A DNA stretch of 16,304 nt from Candidatus Tayloriibacteriota bacterium (GTDB taxonomy: Bacteria > Patescibacteriota > Minisyncoccia > Phycocordibacterales > JAKAEA01). The notes beneath the pieces are model-generated. The model saw nothing but the letters and a program-made list of their open reading frames with translations, was not told where the DNA came from and made no database searches. The position numbers and the translations under genes were made by a program. The DNA is taken from positions 1-16,304 of the forward strand of contig JARIGY010000020.1 of NCBI GenBank assembly GCA_029288535.1, written 5' to 3'. Numbering within the stretch: position 1 is the stretch's first letter; each line of letters starts with the position of its first letter. Shown piece by piece: positions 6,640 to 14,365 of this stretch.

Positions 6640-8106
6640 CTACTTTGGCCGCATGGTCGGAAACAGGATCACTTCCTTGATGTTATGCATATCGAGCAAA
6701 AGCATGACGAGGCGGTCGATGCCGATCCCGACACCGCCTGCTGGCGGCATGCCGTATTCCAAAGATTCGACAAAGTCATGGTCGAACGCCTGCGCTTCCG
6801 CATCGCCCGCTTTCCTGTTGGCTTCCTGCGCTTCGAAACGGGCGCGCTGGTCTATCGGATCGTTGAGCTCGGAAAAGCCTTTTACTATTTCAATGCCGCC
6901 GACGATAAGCTGGAACGCATCGACAAGGTTCGGATCTTTCTCCGAACGCTTTGCCAGCGGAAGCATGTTCACCGGGTAGTCCACGATAAACGTCGGCTGC
7001 GTGAGCTTGGGCCGAACGGCTTTTTTATAGATATTATCTATAATCTTTTCAAGCGGATCGGTCTTGTTTACGCTCACGCCATGCGAATGGGAAATAGTAG
7101 TAAGCTGAGCGAGATTTATATTCGCCATATCTTCTATTCCCGCATACTGCTTGAGCAGATCCTGATATGAAATAACACTGAAAGCTTTTGTAAAATCTAT
7201 TGCTTCGCCTTCATGAGTGAGTTCGGTTTTATAGAATACGTTTTTAACGATGCTTTTGAGCATCATCTCGACAAACGCCATCTGGTGATTTTTGTCGGTA
7301 AAGGTCTCGTAAAACTCAAGCATCGTAAACTCGGGGTTGTGGGTCACATCGATCCCCTCGTTCCTGAAATTGCGGGAAACTTCATAGACTTTCGGAAAGC
7401 CGGCGACGAGCAGGCGCTTCAGATAGAGCTCGGGCGCGATCCGGAGAAAAAGTTCTACGTCCAGAGCATTGTGGTGCGTGATAAACGGCAAGGCGTTGGT
7501 GCCGCCGGCGATAGGCTGGAGCATCGGCGTTTCGACTTCGAGAAAATTGCCGGCATCGAGAATTTTGCGGATTTCAGAAATGATTTTTGAGCGCAGGATG
7601 AATCGGGTTTTCACTTCCGCGTTTGAAAGGATATCGAGATAACGCTTGCGGAAGCGCTCTTCGACATCCTGCAGGCCGTGCCATTTCTCCGGCAGCGGCA
7701 AAAGGGATTTGGAAAGCATCTTCCAGCCTTTGACTTGGATACTTTTTTCGCCACGCTTGGTGACAAAAAGCGTACCGTGAATTTCAACAAAATCTCCGAT
7801 ATCAATGGCATCAGTAAAAAGTGACCACAGCGATTCTTCAACATCTTCCTTTTTCATGACGCCCTGGAACTTTCCTGTACCGTCGTCGAGGTGAAAGAAA
7901 ACCAAAGAACCCATCGATCGGATCGACATGACGCGGCCGACAATGTACACAACAGGATTTGCAGTTGCCAGGATTTCGAATTTTTCGGCCAGTTCGAGCA
8001 ATGAATAATCCCTGCGGCTCTGCGCCGGGTACGGATCCATGCCATGCTGTTTGAGAAGTTCAAGCTTTCCAAGCCGGGTTTGCCGGATATCGTCGAGGTT
8101 TGACAT
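6640..8106 (-). CDS. lysS: Lysyl-tRNA synthetase, class II
   Basis: This enzyme charges tRNA-Lys with lysine in the cytoplasm. The 488-residue protein has the class II layout. An N-terminal OB-fold anticodon-binding domain (about 50-135, VYIVGRVMSIRSMGSLVFF onward) leads into the catalytic domain. Motif 1 lies around FLEVETPMLQPIAGGTNALPF (188-208). Motif 2 is in the stretch 239-263 (KVYEVSRNFRNEGIDVTHNPEF and on). Motif 3 is GGVGIGIDRLVMLL (457-470). Length matches bacterial LysS. It follows greA by 18 bp; greA-lysS adjacency is common in bacteria, and both are probably driven by the greA promoter. It ends in TAG just 6 bp before the ABC exporter start. Confidence 0.98.
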   Translation of the reverse strand: MSNLDDIRQTRLGKLELLKQHGMDPYPAQSRRDYSLLELAEKFEILATANPVVYIVGRVMSIRSMGSLVFFHLDDGTGKFQGVMKKEDVEESLWSLFTDAIDIGDFVEIHGTLFVTKRGEKSIQVKGWKMLSKSLLPLPEKWHGLQDVEERFRKRYLDILSNAEVKTRFILRSKIISEIRKILDAGNFLEVETPMLQPIAGGTNALPFITHHNALDVELFLRIAPELYLKRLLVAGFPKVYEVSRNFRNEGIDVTHNPEFTMLEFYETFTDKNHQMAFVEMMLKSIVKNVFYKTELTHEGEAIDFTKAFSVISYQDLLKQYAGIEDMANINLAQLTTISHSHGVSVNKTDPLEKIIDNIYKKAVRPKLTQPTFIVDYPVNMLPLAKRSEKDPNLVDAFQLIVGGIEIVKGFSELNDPIDQRARFEAQEANRKAGDAEAQAFDHDFVESLEYGMPPAGGVGIGIDRLVMLLLDMHNIKEVILFPTMRPK

Positions 8107-8124
8107 TGATACAGTATACGAAAC

Positions 8125-8592
8125 TTACGCCAAGTTCACAATTTTATATTTTGCAAGGCCGACTGGAGTCTGAACGGTAAAGGTGTCGCCTTTCTTTTTG
8201 CCTTTCATGGCGATGCCGATCGGAGAAATGATTGAAAGCTTGTTCTGAGTCATGTCCGCTTCTTCCGAACCGACGATGATGTATGTTGCGGATTCTTTTC
8301 GGCCTTCTTTGATGATTTCTACGGTCGAGCCGACATTGGCCGCTTCGGAGTGATGCGCGTCGACAATTGAAACATCTTTCAAAATAGCATCGAGCCGGCC
8401 GATGCGCTCTTCGAGCAACGCCTGGCGCTCGCGGGCCGAATGGTACTCGGCGTTTTCGGAAAGGTCGCCGAGCTGTTTTGCGTATTCGAGTTCTTCAGCG
8501 ACGTCTTTTCTTCCGGACGTTCGCAGCTGTTCCAATTCTTTTGTAAGCTCATCGAACTTGTCTTTTGTCAGATAATGTTTTTCAGTGTTCAT
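8125..8592 (-). CDS. greA: Transcription elongation factor GreA
   Basis: GreA enters the RNA polymerase secondary channel and stimulates cleavage of backtracked RNA, rescuing stalled complexes. The 155-residue protein has an N-terminal antiparallel coiled coil (about 1-75) and a C-terminal FKBP-like domain. The tip motif LGDLSENAEYHSARERQ (41-57) keeps the two acidic residues that act in cleavage, D43 and E46. The C-terminal ISPIGIAMKGKKKGD is typical. A good promoter overlaps the upstream mrdA stop codon, giving a leader of about 22 nt with no Shine-Dalgarno motif. lysS follows 18 bp downstream. Confidence 0.97.
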   Translation of the reverse strand: MNTEKHYLTKDKFDELTKELEQLRTSGRKDVAEELEYAKQLGDLSENAEYHSARERQALLEERIGRLDAILKDVSIVDAHHSEAANVGSTVEIIKEGRKESATYIIVGSEEADMTQNKLSIISPIGIAMKGKKKGDTFTVQTPVGLAKYKIVNLA

Positions 8593-8621
8593 GGGAAATG
8601 TTAAGTTTTAAAATTGAATGC

Positions 8622-8650
8622 AGTATATCCTTTTTTTGAAGCGAGGTCAA
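8622..8650 (-). promoter_or_regulatory. Predicted greA-lysS promoter
   Basis: On the minus strand, TTGACC at 8650-8645 (five of six to consensus) and TATACT at 8627-8622 (five of six) are separated by exactly 17 bp. The -35 element overlaps the TGA stop codon of mrdA (8647-8649). Predicted transcription starts near 8615, about 22 nt before the greA ATG. Confidence 0.75.
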
Positions 8651-10365
8651 TTGGCCAAATACTCAGGCGTGTTGATATGCATCCAATCGAAGAGCTGGCG
8701 GGCAACGTATGGCGCGCCAATGACGTTGTGGATCGGGCCGTGCTCCATCATAACTACGAACGAATAGCGCGGATTATCAAAAGGGAAAAAGCCCGTCACC
8801 CACGAGTTGTCGAAATCCTTATTGACGCCGAGCTCGGCCGTACCGGTCTTGGCGCCGATCTTCACATAGTCGACATTGAGCGCGGCAGCAGTACCCTGGA
8901 TAGCCGAGAGCCGCATGCCGTCATGCACGACATCGAAATAGGATCGCGGCAGGTTGATATGCTCGGCGCTGGCAATCATACTTGTATCATGGGCGATAAT
9001 GGTCGGATGCAGAAGCGTGCCGTAGTTGGCAACCGCGCCGATAGCCCGGACAACCTGAAGCGGCGTAACCTGAAAACCGTACTGGCCGATAACTGAGTGA
9101 TACGTATCGCCCAAGCGCCACGGTTCGCCGTTGAAATTTGCCGCCTTCCAAGCCGGCGAAGGTACCTGACCCTTTTGCAAACCGAAAAAAGGAGAGCCGA
9201 CGTCGTGACCGTAGCCGAACATCGACGTGTATTTGTCTATGTTGGCAATACCCATGCCCGGCTGGTCGCCGAAACCGCCGCCGACTTCATAAAAATAAAC
9301 GTCGGAAGACTGCTGGATGGCGTGGCGCATATCGAGCGGACCCTGATCCATCCAATCCCGAAAAACCGTTTTCTGGCTTGGATCGTACGGATTCTGGATG
9401 GAAATGGAACCGGTCGTATACAGAATCTTGTCCGGAGTAATAGTGTGCGTATCGAGCGCTCCGAGAGCCATGACGGGCTTTACGATCGAGCCAGGAGTGT
9501 AGAGACCTGACGTTGCCCGATCGAGCATCGGCGTCGATTTATCGGTAAAATAACTCGTGATGAGTTTTGCATTCGAACCGTCGGCCAGGACCTGGTCGTT
9601 ATATTCCGGGTACGTCACCTCCGCGATGATTTCGCCGGTTTTGACATCCATCATCACGCCGGCGCCGCCGGTAAAACCGCGGTCTTTGGCAACGCCGGAA
9701 ATGATATCGTAAAGCTGCGACTGGATGCGCGAGTCGATGCTCAGGTTCAAGCTCTCCCCGCTTTGGGGCGGATTCATGATATTTTGGGAAGCCACTCCGC
9801 CATGCGCGTCGGTCTCGGTTATCTTCACGCCGTTTTTGCCCTGGAGCCTGTCATTGAAGAATTTCTCCGCGCCGTCCATGCCGACATAGTCTTCGCGATA
9901 ATAGAAACCGGAGCTGTCTTTCGAAGGGTATTTTACATAGCCGACGATATTGGCGGCACCGGATGTCGTGGCATATTGGCGGGCGGAAAAATCCGGATCG
10001 TTATCATTGCCGACATTCCAGGCGAGCAGCGTATTGTTGCGGTCGTAGATCACGCCGCGATCCGCAAAAATGACCGTATTGCGCAGGCTGTTGTTTTCGC
10101 TTCGGGCTGCAAACGCCGCGCCTTGCTTCACCTGCAGATTCCAAACCCGGTAGCTGTACAGGATGCCGACGATCAGGAAAAAAATGCCCGTAGCCGCGAC
10201 AACTTTGCGCGAAATCGGCTTTTCCATCCTGCCTTCGAACTGGTCCCGGTCGAACTGCGGCAGATTGCTCGAGTCGAGAAAAATCTCATCCGGGTCGATT
10301 CCCTCTTTGCCCCGATTGAACCAGCTGCGTTTGAATTTTTTGCGGAATTGTAAAAATGGATTCAT
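8647..10365 (-). CDS. mrdA: Penicillin-binding protein 2 (elongasome transpeptidase)
   Basis: This is a class B D,D-transpeptidase for side-wall peptidoglycan synthesis, partner of the MreBCD system. The 572 residues comprise a cytoplasmic tail of about 50 residues (longer than usual), a membrane helix at about 53-72, the dimerisation domain (NTVIFADRGVIYDRN at 96-110) and the transpeptidase domain. Active-site motifs are SIVK at 293-296, SSD at 353-355 and KTG at 506-508. The SSD form of the second motif and the WRLGDTYHSVIGQYGFQVTPLQ-type segment (416-437) are characteristic of PBP2 rather than FtsI. It lies at the end of the mre operon, 11 bp after the mreD-like gene. Its stop codon overlaps the -35 element of the greA promoter. 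The matching length of the two PBPs is chance, as their sequences differ throughout. Confidence 0.94.
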   Translation of the reverse strand: MNPFLQFRKKFKRSWFNRGKEGIDPDEIFLDSSNLPQFDRDQFEGRMEKPISRKVVAATGIFFLIVGILYSYRVWNLQVKQGAAFAARSENNSLRNTVIFADRGVIYDRNNTLLAWNVGNDNDPDFSARQYATTSGAANIVGYVKYPSKDSSGFYYREDYVGMDGAEKFFNDRLQGKNGVKITETDAHGGVASQNIMNPPQSGESLNLSIDSRIQSQLYDIISGVAKDRGFTGGAGVMMDVKTGEIIAEVTYPEYNDQVLADGSNAKLITSYFTDKSTPMLDRATSGLYTPGSIVKPVMALGALDTHTITPDKILYTTGSISIQNPYDPSQKTVFRDWMDQGPLDMRHAIQQSSDVYFYEVGGGFGDQPGMGIANIDKYTSMFGYGHDVGSPFFGLQKGQVPSPAWKAANFNGEPWRLGDTYHSVIGQYGFQVTPLQVVRAIGAVANYGTLLHPTIIAHDTSMIASAEHINLPRSYFDVVHDGMRLSAIQGTAAALNVDYVKIGAKTGTAELGVNKDFDNSWVTGFFPFDNPRYSFVVMMEHGPIHNVIGAPYVARQLFDWMHINTPEYLAN

Positions 10366-10376
10366 GCGGTTTGCGC

Positions 10377-10640
10377 TTATCTGCCGTAAAATCGAAGCCG
10401 GCGCTTGAGCGTTTCGGCAATGACGAAAAGAAAAACTGCGAGAAGCGTGATGACGAATTGAAAATGATGGAACGGCGCGATAGGGGCATTATAGAGCGAA
10501 TCGATACCGATGCCAAGAAAAAGGATTTCATAAAAAGAGGAAAAAATGAAAAGGCCGGCGACCCCGAACAGCATGGCGGCCCACCAGGGGAAAAGAAACA
10601 GCGAAATCAGGAGCAGGATATCGGCAAAGATCCTTCTCAT
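10377..10640 (-). CDS. Short MreD-like multi-pass membrane protein
   Basis: This is an 87-residue, very hydrophobic protein with about three predicted membrane helices (near 6-22, 24-45 and 60-79) and a basic C-terminus (ETLKRRLRFYGR). It sits between mreC and mrdA, the standard place of mreD. MreD is the integral membrane subunit that joins MreC and PBP2 in the elongasome. The start overlaps the mreC stop by one base (TAATG), implying translational coupling. Typical MreD proteins are around 160 residues with five or six helices, so this would be about half size. The role is inferred from position and topology; I see no diagnostic motif. Confidence 0.65.
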   Translation of the reverse strand: MRRIFADILLLISLFLFPWWAAMLFGVAGLFIFSSFYEILFLGIGIDSLYNAPIAPFHHFQFVITLLAVFLFVIAETLKRRLRFYGR

Positions 10641-11443
10641 TATTTTTTTTCAATCATGACATACCCGAGCGCCGTCACGTCTGCGGCATTTTTGAAAAGC
10701 GCGCGCTCAAACGAATCGACCGCACTCGCATTGATGACCTCGATCGAGCCGAGCATCATCACCGAGGTTGAAGAAGCGAGCGAAACCGTATCGCCTTCTT
10801 TCACCTGAGTATTCTTCGGCAGCTTTATTTCAAAATTGCCGGCGCCATGCCCTGTCGCCAGGGATTCGACCGAGCTTGAACCGATAAGCACCGGCGTTTC
10901 CCTGTCGGGCGAAGAATAGAGCACGACAGTGGAGGTGCGCTCCGACACATCGCTCACTGTGCCGAGAACGCTATTTTCATCGGCAAGCACCAGGTCGCCG
11001 ATCTTGATCCCTGCGGTTTTGCCGGCATCGACAATCATCGTGTCGTACGGGGAAAAACCGGGTTTTGAAATGATCCGCGCAATCGCGAACTTCCTATCGG
11101 CAGTCGTGCTCGTAGCCAATTTTTCGAGAGCGGCATTCTGGTCTTTGTAAAAATCGCGCTCGGTTTTGATCGCGTCCGAAAGCGCAAGCTTGTCTTTGAG
11201 CGCCTGGTTTTCGGCCACGAGCGATGCTTTGAAATGAAAATAATTCCAGACCGCATCGAAACCGCCGCCGATGCCGCCGCGAGCCGCAAGGACGGGTCCG
11301 CCCGCCGTCTGCAGTGCAGGCGTAAGGATATGCGGCTTCCAGATATTCAAAACGACAGCCAGGACAAGTACGCCGCCAACAATGCCGGTAGCGACCGCTG
11401 TTTTTCTGCGTTTGCGCCGATTATCGCGCTGGGGGTAGATCAT
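10640..11443 (-). CDS. mreC: Rod shape-determining protein MreC
   Basis: MreC is a bitopic scaffold linking the cytoplasmic MreB filament to the periplasmic or outer face wall-synthesis enzymes. From the ATG at 11443 it has 267 residues. These are a strongly basic tail (RDNRRKRRK), a membrane helix at about 16-34, a coiled coil at about 72-110 (SLVAENQALKDKLALSD onward) and the two-part beta domain with IISKPGFSPYDTMIVDAG at 124-141 and IGDLVLADENSVLGTVSDV at 147-165. The start overlaps the end of mreB by 23 bp. The frame extends to a TTG at 11467, which I reject as lacking a ribosome binding site and adding overlap. The mreD-like gene follows with a one-base overlap. Confidence 0.92.
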   Translation of the reverse strand: MIYPQRDNRRKRRKTAVATGIVGGVLVLAVVLNIWKPHILTPALQTAGGPVLAARGGIGGGFDAVWNYFHFKASLVAENQALKDKLALSDAIKTERDFYKDQNAALEKLATSTTADRKFAIARIISKPGFSPYDTMIVDAGKTAGIKIGDLVLADENSVLGTVSDVSERTSTVVLYSSPDRETPVLIGSSSVESLATGHGAGNFEIKLPKNTQVKEGDTVSLASSTSVMMLGSIEVINASAVDSFERALFKNAADVTALGYVMIEKK

Positions 11444-12485
11444 CTTCGTTTTGGATAAGGACTTCAAAATACTTCGGCAGGTTTTCCAGTATGACGCCGG
11501 TGCCGCGAGCGACGGCAGTGAGCGGGTCTTCGGCGATATGCACGGGGATTTTCAAATATTCCCGAAGCATGGTATCCAAGCCGCGTATGAGGGCGCCACC
11601 GCCGGAAAGGTAGAGGCCGCGATTCATGACATCGGCGATCATTTCGGGCGGAGTGGTTTCCAGCACTTCTTTCGCCGCTTCAAGCAGCGTGTCGATGGAC
11701 TGCGAGGTCGCTTCACGGATATCGGCATCGGTAATCACCACTTCGCGCGGCAAACCTGTCACCAAATCGCGGCCTTTGATTACTGCTTCGAGCGGAGTTT
11801 CTCCGGCGAGGACTGTGCCGATGGCGATCTTGATATACTCGGCGGTTTTTTCCCCGATGAGGATTTTGAATTCGCCGCGGATGTAGGCAGTGATGTCGTT
11901 GTTGAGCTTGTCTCCGGCAACTTTCAGATTCTTGAATGTCACGACGCCGCCGAGTGAGATGACAGCGATATCCGTCGTACCGCCGCCGATATCGATGATC
12001 ATGCTGCCGACAGGCTCCATCACCGGCAGGCGGATGCCGATAGCCGCAGCCATCGGTTCTTCGACTATGAACACTTCCCGGGCGCCGGCATTCTTGGTCG
12101 CGTCGCGCACGGCCCGAGTTTCGACGTTGGTAATGCCGGATGGCACGCCGATAACCACTCTCGGTCCGAGAAATTTGCGCCCATCGGCCTGCGCCCTGTT
12201 TAAAAAGTAAGCGATCATTTCCTCGGTCACTTCGAAATCAGAAATCACGCCGTCGACAAGCGGCCGGATGGCGGTGATGTGCTGCGGCGTGCGGCCGAGC
12301 ATTTCCTTGGCCTGCGTGCCGACCGCGACAACCGTGCCTGTCTTCTGGTTGAGCGCCACAACAGATGGCTCGTTGAGAATGATGCCGCGACCACGAAGAT
12401 ACACCAGGGTATTTGCAGTACCGAGATCGATGCCGATATCGTGGCTGAACATTTTATTGAATTTGTTTCGGAAGTTCTTGAACAT
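11421..12485 (-). CDS. mreB: Rod shape-determining protein MreB (actin homologue)
   Basis: MreB polymerises with ATP under the membrane and directs elongasome movement, so this cell is probably rod-shaped or at least elongates by side-wall growth. The 354-residue protein has the actin-fold signatures. Phosphate 1 is DIGIDLGTANTLVY at 16-29. The connect region lies near VVIGVPSGITNVETRAV (110-126). Phosphate 2 is DIGGGTTDIAVI at 165-176. The adenosine loop is LYLSGGGALIRGLD at 291-304. The basic N-terminal extension MFKNFRNKFNKMF may act as a membrane anchor; an internal ATG at M12 is a possible alternative start. The gene follows proS by 5 bp, so it appears to share the proS promoter. Confidence 0.98.
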   Translation of the reverse strand: MFKNFRNKFNKMFSHDIGIDLGTANTLVYLRGRGIILNEPSVVALNQKTGTVVAVGTQAKEMLGRTPQHITAIRPLVDGVISDFEVTEEMIAYFLNRAQADGRKFLGPRVVIGVPSGITNVETRAVRDATKNAGAREVFIVEEPMAAAIGIRLPVMEPVGSMIIDIGGGTTDIAVISLGGVVTFKNLKVAGDKLNNDITAYIRGEFKILIGEKTAEYIKIAIGTVLAGETPLEAVIKGRDLVTGLPREVVITDADIREATSQSIDTLLEAAKEVLETTPPEMIADVMNRGLYLSGGGALIRGLDTMLREYLKIPVHIAEDPLTAVARGTGVILENLPKYFEVLIQNEDDLPPAR

Positions 12486-12490
12486 TATTT

Positions 12491-13735
12491 TTATAGTGCG
12501 GACAATGCTGCTTCATCGAGCATTTTCGTTTCTCCCGTCGCCCGGATTTTCATTTCCAGTTTTCCGCTCTCCAAAGTCTTATCGGAAACCACGACGCGGT
12601 ACGGGATGCCGATAAGATCGGAGTCGGCGAATTTCTCTCCGGCCCGGGCATCCCTATCGTCAAACAGGACTTCGATTCCTTTTTGCGTCAGTTCGGTATA
12701 AAGTCTCTCGGCATATTCTTTTGCCTTGAGCTCTTTGCCGGGCAGATAGACCAGATGGATTTTAAACGGCGCTACGCTTTCCGGCCAGGCAATTCCCTTC
12801 TCATCGCCGAATATTTCCACGATAGTTCCCATCAGGCGGCCCGGGCCGATGCCGTAGCTTCCCATGACAACAGGCTGGGTCTGGCCGTTTTCATCCTGAT
12901 ATACAAGCCCGAGCGGCTCTGAAAATTTGGTTCCTAGACTGAAAATATTGCCGACCTCGACTGCTTTTTTCTCGACGAGCTTTGCCCGGTCTATTCCCAA
13001 ATCCTTCAAGACCTCATCGTTCAGCACTTCTTTGTTAACAGCGATCTTCTTCTCTTCGTCTATATAAATGAGATCCTCGCCCGCATCCGTCACCGCCTGG
13101 AACTCATGCGAGAATTTTGAGAACGAGCCGCCCGACGCAAACGTGACAAACGTTTTGCTGCCGATACCGGCGCGTTCAAAGATATTTATATACGCCTGCT
13201 TGGCCCTTTCATAAAACGCATCGTGCTCTTCAGTATTTTTGGAAAATGAATAGAGGTCCTTCATCAGGAATTCCCGGCCGCGCATGATCCCCGACTTGGC
13301 CCGGGCTTCGTTGCGGAATTTGGTTTGAAACTGATACGCGTATTGCGGCAAGTCCCTGTAGGATTTTACATATTCGGACATGAGCGCCGTGAGCGGCTCT
13401 TCGTGAGTGAAACTCAAGCCGAGTTCGGTGTCATTTTTAAGTTTTGTCTTGAACCAATTATCCACGACATCGTCCGACCAGCGATTGGTTTTTTCCCAAT
13501 TCGTCTTGTCCTGCAGCGCCGTCATGAACATTTCCTGTCCGCCGATCGTGTTCATTTCCTGCCGGATGATTTCCACGATCTTGTTCAAGACTCGCAACCC
13601 AAGCGGCAGGAACGAATACACTCCCGCCATTTCCTTGTGGACATAGCCGGCGCGGATCAATAGTTGCGCATTTTTCGACACTTCATCCTTCGGAGCTTCT
13701 TTGCGGGTTTTGGTGAAAAGAGTAGATTGCCTCAT
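12491..13735 (-). CDS. proS: Prolyl-tRNA synthetase, short form without the editing insert
   Basis: This enzyme charges tRNA-Pro with proline. From the ATG at 13735 it has 414 residues, beginning MRQSTLFTKTRKEAP, a typical bacterial ProS N-terminus. Class II motif 1 lies around GVYSFLPLGLRVL (38-50), motif 2 around TKFRNEARAKSGIMRGREF (138-156), and motif 3 in MGSYGIGPGRLMG (291-303). The anticodon-binding domain fills about 324-414. Bacterial-type ProS normally has about 180 residues of editing (INS) domain between motifs 2 and 3; here only about 40-50 residues remain (around 219-262), so post-transfer editing of Ala-tRNA-Pro in cis is absent. Upstream TTG (13771) is rejected because the predicted -35 element lies there. 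It is the first gene of the mre operon. Confidence 0.96.
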   Translation of the reverse strand: MRQSTLFTKTRKEAPKDEVSKNAQLLIRAGYVHKEMAGVYSFLPLGLRVLNKIVEIIRQEMNTIGGQEMFMTALQDKTNWEKTNRWSDDVVDNWFKTKLKNDTELGLSFTHEEPLTALMSEYVKSYRDLPQYAYQFQTKFRNEARAKSGIMRGREFLMKDLYSFSKNTEEHDAFYERAKQAYINIFERAGIGSKTFVTFASGGSFSKFSHEFQAVTDAGEDLIYIDEEKKIAVNKEVLNDEVLKDLGIDRAKLVEKKAVEVGNIFSLGTKFSEPLGLVYQDENGQTQPVVMGSYGIGPGRLMGTIVEIFGDEKGIAWPESVAPFKIHLVYLPGKELKAKEYAERLYTELTQKGIEVLFDDRDARAGEKFADSDLIGIPYRVVVSDKTLESGKLEMKIRATGETKMLDEAALSAL

Positions 13736-13742
13736 GCATCGA

Positions 13743-13771
13743 ATACTACAGGAAAAGGCAGAGTCGGTCAA
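13743..13771 (-). promoter_or_regulatory. Predicted proS-mre promoter, possibly leaderless
   Basis: On the minus strand, TTGACC at 13771-13766 (five of six) and TAGTAT at 13748-13743 (four of six, with the key TA...T kept) are 17 bp apart. Transcription would start near 13736-13735, at the proS ATG itself. No Shine-Dalgarno motif precedes that ATG, which fits a leaderless transcript. Confidence 0.5.
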
Positions 13772-13801
13772 AATTCGATGAATGGCTGTTTTTAACTATA
13801 T

Positions 13802-13831
13802 TTGACCTATGTATTATTATTGTGGTATAAT
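13802..13831 (+). promoter_or_regulatory. Strong predicted promoter of the plus-strand gene
   Basis: TTGACC at 13802-13807 and a perfect TATAAT at 13826-13831 are separated by 18 bp. TGG directly before the -10 gives an extended -10 motif (TGnTATAAT). Expected start is near 13838, leaving a leader of about 78 nt. It points away from the proS promoter; the two -35 elements are 30 bp apart. Confidence 0.82.
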
Positions 13832-13904
13832 ACTCTTCAGAGAAAGTGATCTTGGCTTGTTGCCTTGATACTCACATAGAACCTGGTTACTGCACCATTT
13901 ACAA

Positions 13905-13912
13905 AAGGTGAT
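13905..13912 (+). promoter_or_regulatory. Strong ribosome binding site for the gene at 13916
   Basis: AAGGTGAT, complementary to the 16S rRNA 3' end, lies just 3 nt before the ATG at 13916. It is the best Shine-Dalgarno motif in the window. Its GGTG could pair with CACC at 13893-13896, which might partly mask it. Confidence 0.7.
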
Positions 13913-13915
13913 TTC

Positions 13916-14314
13916 ATGACAGAGACCCTGAAAAAGCTCCCCCGCGTCCTCCTCCTTGACTGGCAAGGCCACTACGGTTTCCTCGAAGTTGAGGATGTCC
14001 AGAACAGGGTTGAGCTCGTGACTTTCGGTGGCAGGGAGCTACTGAAGTCTGTTCTCTGGTACCACCCGACAGCGAATAATTTCGCGGTCGGGATCGCCGA
14101 GACCGTCAGACAGGAAACATACGACCTCATCATCCTCGGCAACAACCAGGGTAACGGGGTCGAGATCGCAAAACTCCTGCCTGATGAAGCCAAGGAGAAA
14201 ATCGTCGTTGCATCGCACTTTGGGTGTGATGAAACGGGATATCGTGAACTTGGTATCAAGCGGTTTCATCAGCGCGGCGAATTGGTCGAGATTCTCAGAC
14301 TGTTTGCTGCCTAA
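13916..14314 (+). CDS. Small receiver-like protein without phospho-acceptor, unknown function
   Basis: This is a 132-residue soluble protein and the only plus-strand gene. Its alternating strand and helix pattern resembles a response-regulator receiver domain: RVLLLD at 10-15 (strand 1), YDLIILG at 69-75 (strand 3), KIVVAS at 94-99 (strand 4) and IKRFHQRGELVEILRLF near the C-terminus (strand 5 and last helix). The usual acceptor aspartate after strand 3 is replaced (LGNNQGNG) and the conserved lysine of strand 5 is missing (FHQR), so phosphorylation in the normal way is not expected. It has no DNA-binding output domain. It is monocistronic, with an extended -10 promoter, a strong ribosome binding site and its own terminator, which suggests high or independent expression. 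The receiver reading is a fold-level guess; no named family is recognised. Confidence 0.8.
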   Translation: MTETLKKLPRVLLLDWQGHYGFLEVEDVQNRVELVTFGGRELLKSVLWYHPTANNFAVGIAETVRQETYDLIILGNNQGNGVEIAKLLPDEAKEKIVVASHFGCDETGYRELGIKRFHQRGELVEILRLFAA

Positions 14315-14365
14315 CAAGACAGCTGACGGCACAACGGTTCCTGGAGTACCGCCCAATAGTTCTTA

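Noticed and set aside
11444..11467. Upstream TTG start for mreC
   Set aside because: It increases overlap with mreB to 47 bp without any ribosome binding site; the ATG at 11443 leaves a normal basic tail before the membrane helix.
13736..13771. Upstream TTG start for proS adding 12 residues
   Set aside because: The extra residues are not part of the ProS N-terminus, no ribosome binding site precedes the TTG, and the predicted -35 element occupies the same bases.
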